A stretch of 64,000 nt of DNA from Cellulomonas sp. 73-145 (GTDB lineage: Bacteria > Actinomycetota > Actinomycetes > Actinomycetales > Cellulomonadaceae), in NCBI GenBank assembly GCA_001898185.1, contig MKTI01000001.1, positions 1 through 64,000 on the forward strand, in the 5' to 3' direction. Below are positions 57,390 to 64,000 of this stretch, piece after piece (position 1 is the stretch's first letter; every line of letters starts with the position of its first letter). A program made the translations under genes and the position numbers. A model generated the notes under the pieces. It ran no database searches, was not told the origin of the DNA, and saw only the letters and a list, made by a program, of their open reading frames with translations.

Positions 57390-57510
57390 AGGGGAAGTCC
57401 TCTCGAGGTGGCCGGGAGCGGGAGGGCCGGGAGCTGCCGGACGAACGCCGGCCAGCCCCGAGCCGGTCCACGGGTGGTGCGGTGCTCGCCCGCACCACCC
57501 GTGCGGCGCA

Positions 57511-58839
57511 CTACCCGACCGACGCGGCCACCTGGTCCTGCGCCGTCTGCAGCGCGGCCTTCACGTCCGCGGCGGACACCGTCCCGCCGGTCGCGATCGA
57601 GGCGAACATCGCGTTCATCGCCTTGCCGACGGTGCTCTCGTACTGGTCCTCGGCGGGCACCAGGGGCAGCGGCTTGGCCCGCTTGTTGTAGATGTCGGTG
57701 AAGGTCGCCGCCTCCTGCGCGTTGTCCGTGAACACCGCCTTGGCGTCCTTGAGCACCGGCAGGGCGGAGAACGGCTTGTCCAGCTGCCCCTGGACGTCGG
57801 CGCTGGTCATGTACTTGAGGAACTGCAGGGCCTGGTCCTTGTGCTTGGTGTTCTTGAAGACCGAGATGTTGATCCCAGCGACGTGGCTGGCGACCTGCGA
57901 CTTCGCGTCCTTCGGTGCCGGGAACGCGACGACGCCGTACTTGTCGCTCGTCATCCCGTTCTTCTTGATGGTCGCGTCGGCGTTGTTCTGGTTGAGGATC
58001 ATCGCCACCTTTCCGGTCGCGAAGTCGGCCACAGCCTTGGTGCCGTTGTCGTACTGGGCGTTGGACGGGTTGACCACCTTGTCGGTCTGCATCAGGTCCA
58101 GGTACCGGACGATCCCGTTGACCACGCCGTCGGACGTGAACGTCGGCTTGCCGCTCGAGTCGAACAGGTCGGCGCCGTTCTGCGCGGCGTCGATGAAGGC
58201 GAAGTGGTTGTTCTCCGTGTAGCTGCCGGCGGCCAGCGCCATGCCGTACTGACCCTTCGACGGGTCGGTCAGCTTCTTGGCGTCCGCGACCATGTCCTCC
58301 CAGGTGGTCGGGGGCTGCAGGCCGGCGGCCGCGAACATCGCCTTGTTGTAGTACATGCCGTAGGCCAGGCCGTAGAGCGGCACCGAGGTGGGGTCGGTGC
58401 CTGCCGCGCCGCCCGTGTCCAGCGCCGTCTTCACGAACTTGTCGGAACCGCCGATCGTCTTCATCGCCGAGGCGTCCAACGGCAGGAACGCCTTGGTCGC
58501 CTGCAACGACACCGCCCAGGTGTTCCCGATGTTCACCACGTCCGGGCCCTGCCCGGAGGTGACGGCGGTCTGGATGCGCGTCTGGAGGTCGTGCCAGCCG
58601 ATCACCTCGAGCTTGACCTTGATGCCGGTCTGCTGGGTGAACGCGTCCAGCACCGGCGTCAGCACCTCCTTGTCGTTGTCGAGGCTGGTGCCCTGGTTGC
58701 TGGCCCAGTAGGTCAGCGTCACGTCGCTGCCCCCCGCGGTCCCGCTGCCGGACGCGGAGCCGGACTTCCCGGAGCATGCCGACGTCGCGAGCAGCAGGGC
58801 GGGAACTGCCACCAGGGCAAATGCGGTACGTACCCTCAC
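57511..58839 (-). CDS. Extracellular sugar-binding lipoprotein (ABC importer, family 1)
   Basis: A 442-aa substrate-binding protein. A lipoprotein signal ends at the lipobox LATSAC (Cys at about residue 22). Mature sequence has DVTLTYWASNQGTSLDND, QGPDVVNIGNTWAVSLQ, YGLAYGMYYNKAMFAAAG and PTTWEDMVADAKKL, all standard for family 1 sugar-binding proteins. It is first in the importer-mannosidase operon, and a LacI-type operator (AACCGGTT) lies 41 bases upstream. Binding of beta-mannosides is inferred from the mannosidase. Confidence 0.93.
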   Translation of the reverse strand: MRVRTAFALVAVPALLLATSACSGKSGSASGSGTAGGSDVTLTYWASNQGTSLDNDKEVLTPVLDAFTQQTGIKVKLEVIGWHDLQTRIQTAVTSGQGPDVVNIGNTWAVSLQATKAFLPLDASAMKTIGGSDKFVKTALDTGGAAGTDPTSVPLYGLAYGMYYNKAMFAAAGLQPPTTWEDMVADAKKLTDPSKGQYGMALAAGSYTENNHFAFIDAAQNGADLFDSSGKPTFTSDGVVNGIVRYLDLMQTDKVVNPSNAQYDNGTKAVADFATGKVAMILNQNNADATIKKNGMTSDKYGVVAFPAPKDAKSQVASHVAGINISVFKNTKHKDQALQFLKYMTSADVQGQLDKPFSALPVLKDAKAVFTDNAQEAATFTDIYNKRAKPLPLVPAEDQYESTVGKAMNAMFASIATGGTVSAADVKAALQTAQDQVAASVG

Positions 58840-58879
58840 CAGACGACTCCTTTGTCTCTGCGTGCAGAACTCGTTACCT

Positions 58880-58887
58880 AACCGGTT
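58880..58887. promoter_or_regulatory. LacI-type operator upstream of the beta-mannoside operon
   Basis: AACCGGTT is a perfect 8-bp palindrome with the central CG step typical of LacI-family sites, embedded in TTACCTAACCGGTTCAGT. It is 41 bases upstream of the binding-protein start. The LacI gene lies just upstream of the operon, so it is the likely binder. Confidence 0.65.
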
Positions 58888-59031
58888 CAGTGCGGTCCCG
58901 GCAGTATGCGCCGGCGACCCCGGGCGTGCAATGGTCGGCGCGCACCACGAGACGGGTCTCGAGGAGCTCGGCGCCCGCGCGGCGAGGGTGAGGCCCGACC
59001 GGGGCGGTGTCGCCGGCCGGGTCGGTGGGCG

Positions 59032-60060
59032 CTAGACGGTCGCTGCGCGCGCGGTCGAGGTGCTCGCGCGGACCACCAGCCGGCTCGGCGGGGTGACGAC
59101 GTCCTCGGGCGCGGCGCCGGCCATCACCTGCAGCAGCATGGTCGCCGCCAGCCGCCCGAACTCGAACGCGTCCCGGTCGAGGGCCGTCACCGGGGGGTTC
59201 GCCACCCGGCACAGCATCGAGTCGTCCCAGCTGACCACCGACAGGTCGGCCGGCACGGCCAGGCCGGCGTCGACGGCCGCGTCCAGACCGCCGAGCGCCA
59301 TGAGGTCGTTGCCGAACACCATCGCCGTCGGAGCGGGTCCGTCGCCCAGCCGGCGGGCGACCGTCAGCGCGGCCGCCTCGAAGGTGTAGTCGGACTCGAG
59401 CGACTCCACCTCCATGCCCTGCTCCGCGGCGCTCTCGCGCAGGGCTGCCGCGCGGCGGCGCTCGTGCATGAACCGCGTCGGGCCGGTGACGTGCAGCACC
59501 TGCCGGTGCCCCAGCGCTCGCAGGTGAGCGACCACCTGGGCGGCGTCCGCCCGGGCGTCCGACGTGACCGACGGCACGGCGCTGCCCGTGGCGGGGCCGC
59601 CGTTGAGCACGGCGGGCAGGCCCAGCCGGGTGACCAGAGGCAGGCGAGGGTCGTCCTCCCGCTGGTCGAACAGGATGACGCCGTCCACGCGCCGCTCCCC
59701 CGCCCAGCGCTCGTAGATGGCGAGGTCACGGCCGGGGTCGGTGCCGACTATCCGCAGCATCAGGCCCATGTCGGCCGCGACCAGGACCGACTCGATGCCG
59801 GCCATCGCGCGCATGTAGTACGGCTCGGTGCCGATCACGTCGGGGTCGCGCGACAGCACCAGCCCGATGGCCCCTGTCTTCGCCCGGGACAGGGCACGTG
59901 CCGACGAGCTGGGGTACCAGCCCAGCTGCGCGGCCATCTCCCGGACCTGGCGGCGCGTCTCGGGGCTGACGCCCGGCTGGTCGTTCAGGGCGTAGGAGAC
60001 CGACGCCTTGGAGAGGCCGAGCCGTTCGGCGACGTCGGCGATGGTGACGCGGCGTGCCAT
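59032..60060 (-). CDS. LacI family transcriptional repressor
   Basis: A 342-aa regulator: HTH VTIADVAERLGLSKASVSYA at residues 5-24, the hinge helix SSSARALSRAKTG, then the periplasmic-binding-like ligand domain (VDGVILFDQREDDPRL, GPTRFMHERRRAALRE-type loop, VVSWDDSMLCRVANPPVTAL). It is transcribed in the same direction as the mannoside operon and ends 192 bases before it, the standard layout for a local sugar-responsive repressor. The inducer is probably a manno-oligosaccharide or mannose derivative. The start is ATG 60060. Confidence 0.95.
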   Translation of the reverse strand: MARRVTIADVAERLGLSKASVSYALNDQPGVSPETRRQVREMAAQLGWYPSSSARALSRAKTGAIGLVLSRDPDVIGTEPYYMRAMAGIESVLVAADMGLMLRIVGTDPGRDLAIYERWAGERRVDGVILFDQREDDPRLPLVTRLGLPAVLNGGPATGSAVPSVTSDARADAAQVVAHLRALGHRQVLHVTGPTRFMHERRRAAALRESAAEQGMEVESLESDYTFEAAALTVARRLGDGPAPTAMVFGNDLMALGGLDAAVDAGLAVPADLSVVSWDDSMLCRVANPPVTALDRDAFEFGRLAATMLLQVMAGAAPEDVVTPPSRLVVRASTSTARAATV

Positions 60061-60154
60061 CGGATGCCCTCAGCGCATTTCTCGAACACGGATACCCGTG
60101 ACGGCGACCAGTATCGCGCAGGCCGCGACGGCAGCGGCGAGGGCTTTGGCCTGG

Positions 60155-61162
60155 TCAGGCGCCCGCGGCGGTGACGATCGCGTCCGTGGCGAAGCCCGCC
60201 ACCAGGCCGATCAGCAGGCCGATCGCCAGCAGGTCCGCACGCTTCGCCTTGGCGGCCACGCCGAGCAGCTGGGTGACGACGTAGAGGATCGAGCCGGCGG
60301 CCAGCGTGAGGAACAGCACGCTGACCGGCTCGCTGGTGAACCCGTGGCCGAGCGCGGTGCCGACGAACGTGGGACCGCCCCCGATCAGCCCGAGGGTCAG
60401 CAGGAACGCCCACGACGGCCGGCGCCGGTTGCCGTCGGCGTCCACGTCACCGGCGAGCGGTGCCGTGATGCCGAACCCCTCCGTCCCGTTGTGCAGCGCG
60501 AACCCGATCACCAGGAGCGTGGCGAGGCCCACCTCGCCGCGCCCGGCGGACTGCCCGATCGCCAGGCCCTCGGCGAAGTTGTGCAGGCCGATGCCGATGG
60601 CGATCAGCAGCGCGAGCCGCCTCGCGGGTGACCACGACGAGAGGTGCTCACCCACGGCCACGGGCGTGGCACCCAGCGGGGCGGCCGTCGTCGTTCGGCT
60701 CGGTGCGAGGGTCGCCGTTCCGAGCCCTGCCGCCGGCGCCGGTGCCGAGGAGACGCGACCGGTGGGGGCACCCACGGGCGGACGGCCCGGGTCGCCGCTG
60801 ACGTCGGCGGCCGGACCGGTGCCCCCACCGGCCGGCCGGACCGCGGCGTTGCGCGCCATCCAGCGCTCGTAGACCACGAGCGAGCCAAGACCGACCGCGA
60901 GGCCGGCGACGAAGAGGCCGCCGAGGCCGAGCACCGGGCCGATCCCACCGGTCCCGTCGTGCACCGCGCCGAGGGCCGAGTCCATCGGCTCCCACGCGTG
61001 GCTCAGCACGTCCCACACCAGGAACAGGAGCACGCCGACCGCGGTGGCGTTCAGCACGGCGCGCAACGTCGGCGCGGGCCGGCGCAGCCGCCCGACCGGC
61101 AGCCCGAGCAGGATCGTGACGCCGGCGACGAAGCCCAGCAGCAGCGTGCGACCGATCCCCAC
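60155..61162 (-). CDS. ZIP family metal transporter
   Basis: A 335-aa ZIP-type divalent metal transporter. Helices run from the N-terminus (TLLLGFVAGVTILLGLPVGR); a long Pro/Ala/Gly cytoplasmic loop occupies about 108-175; the metal-binding helices carry IGLHNFAEGLAIG (about 192) and IGFALHNGTEGFG (about 220), the classic HN-x-x-EG motifs. GTG 61162 has GGAGATGAGGGA upstream; upstream ATGs are out of frame. A DtxR/IdeR-like box sits 34 bases before the start, which suggests iron (or manganese) controlled expression and that the metal is iron, manganese or zinc. Confidence 0.9.
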   Translation of the reverse strand: MGIGRTLLLGFVAGVTILLGLPVGRLRRPAPTLRAVLNATAVGVLLFLVWDVLSHAWEPMDSALGAVHDGTGGIGPVLGLGGLFVAGLAVGLGSLVVYERWMARNAAVRPAGGGTGPAADVSGDPGRPPVGAPTGRVSSAPAPAAGLGTATLAPSRTTTAAPLGATPVAVGEHLSSWSPARRLALLIAIGIGLHNFAEGLAIGQSAGRGEVGLATLLVIGFALHNGTEGFGITAPLAGDVDADGNRRRPSWAFLLTLGLIGGGPTFVGTALGHGFTSEPVSVLFLTLAAGSILYVVTQLLGVAAKAKRADLLAIGLLIGLVAGFATDAIVTAAGA

Positions 61163-61196
61163 GAGTCCCTCATCTCCATCCGACGACGGTGCGAAG

Positions 61197-61215
61197 TTAG
61201 GTCAGGCTTACCTAC
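61197..61215. promoter_or_regulatory. DtxR/IdeR-type iron box
   Basis: TTAGGTCAGGCTTACCTAC agrees with the actinobacterial DtxR/IdeR consensus TTAGGTTAGGCTAACCTAA at 16 of 19 positions. It lies in the 193-bp gap between the ZIP gene (start 61162, minus) and the ThDP enzyme gene (start 61356, plus), nearer the ZIP side. Comparison is to the consensus as I know it; binding is not shown. Confidence 0.72.
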
Positions 61216-61355
61216 CTGGTCAAATCGAGAACCGGCCTCGTGAGCGACGCCACATCCGGACTGCCGCGCGGTCGCCAGGTGGCAGCCCGTGGAAGGCCGA
61301 CTTAGCGTCGAACGGACGGCGACGGTCCGTGGGGGCCGAGAGGCGGTGCACCAGC

Positions 61356-63122
61356 GTGGCGAAGATCGCGTCCGAGGTCCTCATCGAACGACTGGCGGCC
61401 TGGGGGGTCGACACCGTGTTCGGCCTCCCCGGGGACGGCATCAACGGGATCATGGAGGGCCTGCGACGGCAGCAGGACAAGATCCGGTTCGTCCTCGTCC
61501 ATCACGAGGAGGCGGCGGCGTTCATGGCCGCGGCGCACGGCAAGGCGACCGGTCGGATCGGCGTCTGCCTCGCCACGTCCGGTCCGGGCGGGATCCACCT
61601 GCTGAACGGTCTGTACGACGCGAAGCTCGACCACGCGCCCGTGCTGGCGATCACCGGCATGCAGGAGACCAGCGTGCTGGGCACCGGCTACCAGCAGGAG
61701 GTTGACCTCGACAAGCTGTTCGAGGACGTCACCGAGTACAACCTGATGGTCACCAACCCGACGCAGCTGCCGGGTGTCGTCGACATCGCCATCCGCACCG
61801 CCTTGGCCCGCCGCGGCGTGGCCCACCTGACGGTGCCCAACGACCTGCAGATCGCCGACGCCGACGAGGACCCGTACGCCCACGTCGCACCCGCCCGCCC
61901 GCCGGCCACGTCGCCGATCTACCTCACTCCCCCGGGGCGGCCGCGCGAGGAGGACCTGCGAGCGGCGGCAGCCGTGCTCAAGGGCGCGCAGAAGCCGGCG
62001 ATGCTCGTGGGCGCCGGAGCCCGCGGCGCGCGCGAGGAGGTGCTGGCGGTCGCCGCCGCCCTGGGCGCGCCGGTGGTCAAGACGCTGCCCGGGAAGGCGG
62101 TCATCCCGGACGACTCCCCGTACGCGGTCGGCGGCATCGGGCTCCTCGGCACCCGCCCCGGCGAGGAGCTGATGGAGAGCTGCGACACGCTCCTGATGGT
62201 CGGCACCAACTTCCCGTACACCAAGCACCTGCCCTCACCGGGCGCCGCTCGGGTGGTGCAGATCGAGGCCGACCCGACCCGTGCCGGCGTGCGCCTGCCC
62301 ACCGAGGTCCCGATCGTGGGCGACGCCAAGGAGTCGCTCGCGGCGCTGCTCCCGCTGCTGGACGGCGGGCCGGCCACGGACCACCTCGAGAGCTACCAGA
62401 AGGCGATGGCGTCGTGGCGCGACGACATGACGGCACTCGAGGACGCCGGGCGCAGCCCGATCGCCCCGCAGTACGTCGTCGGCCTGATCGACGAGCTCGC
62501 GTCCGACGACGCCGTGCTCACGTGCGACTCGGGCACGATCGCGACCTGGGCCGCCCGGCACTGGACCATCCGCGCCGGGCGGGAGTTCTTCCTCTCCGGC
62601 AACCTCGCCACGATGGCGCCGGGCCTGCCCTACGCCAACGCGCTGCAAGTGGCCTACCCGGACCGGCAGGTGATCGCCTACGTCGGCGACGGTGGCTTCG
62701 CGATGCTCATGGCCGAGTTCCTCACCGCGGCCCAGCACCAGCTGCCGATCACCGTGGTGATCAACAACAACAACTCCCTCGGCCAGATCCTCTGGGAGCA
62801 GATGGTGCTCGGCTACCCGGAGCACGGCGTGCGGTTCGGCAACCCGCCCGGGGACTTCGCAGGCTGGGCGCGCTCGTGCGGCGGGTTCGGCGTCCGGGTG
62901 CAGGACCCCGGAGCCCTGCGCGGGGCGCTGGACGAGGCGCTGTCGTTCGACGGGCCCTCCCTCGTGGACGTCGTCGTGGACCCCAACGAGCCGCCGATGC
63001 CCGGCAAGGTCAGCTACGAGCAGGCGCGCAAGTTCGCCACCGCGTTCCTGCGCGGGCAGCCGCACAAGGCGGCGATCGCCACCACCCTGTTCAAGGACAA
63101 GCTCTCGCAGCTGGGCCGCTGA
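61356..63122 (+). CDS. Thiamine-diphosphate-dependent enzyme (pyruvate oxidase/acetolactate synthase-like)
   Basis: A 588-aa ThDP enzyme of the PoxB/AHAS superfamily. The N-terminal Pyr domain has GVDTVFGLPGDGINGIMEGL and the catalytic-Glu region HHEEAAAFMAAAHGKATGRI; the middle FAD/transhydrogenase-type domain has GAGARGAREEVLAVAAALGA; the C-terminal PP domain has the ThDP-Mg motif GDGGFAMLMAEFLTAAQHQL ending in NNNN. Closest type is pyruvate oxidase or a related carboligase/decarboxylase; AHAS itself is less likely given no regulatory subunit nearby. The start is GTG 61356 and the stop abuts the SDR reading frame. Confidence 0.9.
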   Translation: MAKIASEVLIERLAAWGVDTVFGLPGDGINGIMEGLRRQQDKIRFVLVHHEEAAAFMAAAHGKATGRIGVCLATSGPGGIHLLNGLYDAKLDHAPVLAITGMQETSVLGTGYQQEVDLDKLFEDVTEYNLMVTNPTQLPGVVDIAIRTALARRGVAHLTVPNDLQIADADEDPYAHVAPARPPATSPIYLTPPGRPREEDLRAAAAVLKGAQKPAMLVGAGARGAREEVLAVAAALGAPVVKTLPGKAVIPDDSPYAVGGIGLLGTRPGEELMESCDTLLMVGTNFPYTKHLPSPGAARVVQIEADPTRAGVRLPTEVPIVGDAKESLAALLPLLDGGPATDHLESYQKAMASWRDDMTALEDAGRSPIAPQYVVGLIDELASDDAVLTCDSGTIATWAARHWTIRAGREFFLSGNLATMAPGLPYANALQVAYPDRQVIAYVGDGGFAMLMAEFLTAAQHQLPITVVINNNNSLGQILWEQMVLGYPEHGVRFGNPPGDFAGWARSCGGFGVRVQDPGALRGALDEALSFDGPSLVDVVVDPNEPPMPGKVSYEQARKFATAFLRGQPHKAAIATTLFKDKLSQLGR

Positions 63123-63142
63123 TGAGCGCCAAGGAGGCACCG

Positions 63143-64000
63143 ATGGACAGCACGACGCAGCACGGCACGTCGTCCGGCACGCAGCAGAACCCGGCCCTGG
63201 AGTCTCTCGGCGCCGAGCCGGGACCCCGCGGGGTCGCCGTCGTCACCGGGGGGTCCGCAGGCCTTGGGCGTGCCATCGTGCGCGCGCTGGCCGCCGAGGG
63301 GTGGGACGTCGCCGTGCTGGCACGCGGGGCCGACGGGCTGGCCGGCGCGGTCGCCGACGTGGCGCAGGCGGGACGACGGGCGGTCGGCGTGCCGACGGAC
63401 GTCGCGGTGCACGAGGACGTCGACCGAGCGGCCGACCGAGTCGAGCAGACGCTTGGCCCCATCACCCTCTGGGTGAACAACGCGATGACCGGCGTCTTCG
63501 GCCAGTTCGTCGACGTCGCGCCCGACGACTTCGAGCGCGTCACCGCCGTGACGTACCTCGGGGTGGTGAACGGGACCCGAGCGGCGCTGCGGCACATGGG
63601 CGCGCGGGACAGCGGCGTGATCGTCCAGGTCGGCAGCGCCCTGGCGTTCCGCGGCATCCCGCTGCAGTCCGCGTACTGCGGGGCCAAGCACGCGATGGTC
63701 GGCTTCACGGAGTCGGTGATCACCGAGCTGCTGCACCGCAAGAGCGGCATCACGGTGTGCATGGTGCACATGCCGGCGCTGAACACCGTCCAGTTCAGCT
63801 GGCTGAAGAACCTGCTCCCCCACCACTCCCAGCCCGTGCCGCCGATCTACCAGCCGGAGGTCGGCGCGGAGGCGGTGGCCCGCGTCGCGCTGCACCCGAG
63901 CCGCACCACGTGGGTGGGCTACCCGACGGTCGGCACGATCCTCGGCAACCGGGTGATCGCCCCGCTGCTCGACCGGTACCTCGCCAGGACGGGCTACGAC
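63143..64000 (+). CDS. Short-chain dehydrogenase/reductase, truncated by the window end
   Basis: At least 286 codons of an SDR. The cofactor motif is GVAVVTGGSAGLGRAIVRAL (about residue 31), NNAMTG replaces the usual NNAG with the dinucleotide position kept, and the active site is QVGSALAFRGI with YCGAKHAMVGF (YxxxK). The start is ATG 63143 because AAGGAGG lies six bases upstream; an ATG at 63122 overlapping the ThDP enzyme stop is in frame but less supported. The longer C-terminal part, still open at 64000, fits the extended SDRs of about 330 residues. Coupled to the ThDP enzyme. Confidence 0.9.
   Translation, partial: MDSTTQHGTSSGTQQNPALESLGAEPGPRGVAVVTGGSAGLGRAIVRALAAEGWDVAVLARGADGLAGAVADVAQAGRRAVGVPTDVAVHEDVDRAADRVEQTLGPITLWVNNAMTGVFGQFVDVAPDDFERVTAVTYLGVVNGTRAALRHMGARDSGVIVQVGSALAFRGIPLQSAYCGAKHAMVGFTESVITELLHRKSGITVCMVHMPALNTVQFSWLKNLLPHHSQPVPPIYQPEVGAEAVARVALHPSRTTWVGYPTVGTILGNRVIAPLLDRYLARTGYD

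Noticed and set aside
1..64000. CRISPR arrays, insertion sequences, phage genes, tRNA or rRNA genes, restriction-modification systems
   Set aside because: No direct-repeat array, transposase, integrase, cloverleaf or rRNA-like sequence was recognised on either strand by eye; a tRNA scan or covariance search would be decisive.

Overview
The window is very GC-rich DNA with strong third-position G/C bias, many GTG starts, dense 4-bp stop/start overlaps and actinobacterial gene families (SigK/RskA, class F sortase, PadR-AarF, SrsABC-like phenolic lipid genes, sugar ABC importers without their own ATPase, large modular secreted glycosidases). It fits a saprophytic actinobacterium of the Micrococcales; a Cellulomonas-like genus is my guess, not something proven here. 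I found no rRNA, tRNA, CRISPR array, insertion sequence or phage gene, and it reads as ordinary chromosome.

Layout. 1-5.5 kb: a plus-strand amino-sugar operon (tail of a sugar-binding protein, two permeases, KbaZ/GatZ-like protein, AgaS, BadF-type amino-sugar kinase), then a decayed flavoprotein fragment. 5.8-9.1 kb: DUF1003 protein, and a TetR regulator next to oleate hydratase. 9.1-15 kb: EAL phosphodiesterase, PadR-AarF operon, DUF488 protein, alkyladenine DNA glycosylase, HNH nuclease and a small membrane ORF. 15.1-19.2 kb: GlxA-type regulator, and a minus-strand envelope operon (CHRD protein with EF-hand-like loops, class F sortase, SigK-type sigma factor, RskA-type anti-sigma). 19.4-21.7 kb: small secreted protein, coiled-coil protein, nucleotidyltransferase.

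22-28.5 kb: two large secreted carbohydrate enzymes, an (alpha/alpha)6-type glycosidase with accessory domains and a GH31 enzyme with tandem CBM35-like modules, ending at a hairpin. 28.6-36.2 kb: a tightly overlapping ABC export-type operon with two ATPases and two large FtsX-like permeases; the first ATPase carries an AbrB-like tail. 36.3-40.3 kb: four overlapping genes (membrane protein, gluconate 2-dehydrogenase subunit-3-like, GMC oxidoreductase, mandelate-racemase-type enolase) that look like a sugar/aldonate oxidation route. 40.4-44.8 kb: a redox and regulator patch (MarR, NmrA-like, two TetR, quinone oxidoreductase, SDR).

44.9-47.6 kb: a type III PKS, ICMT-type methyltransferase and FAD hydroxylase in the srsABC order, predicted to make modified phenolic lipids. 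47.8-53.1 kb: CPA2 antiporter, YeiH exporter with divergent LysR, and Kup potassium transporter. 53.1-60.1 kb: a beta-mannoside cluster (LacI, binding protein, two permeases, GH2 beta-mannosidase) with a LacI-type operator. 60.2-64 kb: ZIP metal transporter behind a DtxR/IdeR-like box, divergent from a pyruvate-oxidase-like ThDP enzyme coupled to an SDR that runs off the window.
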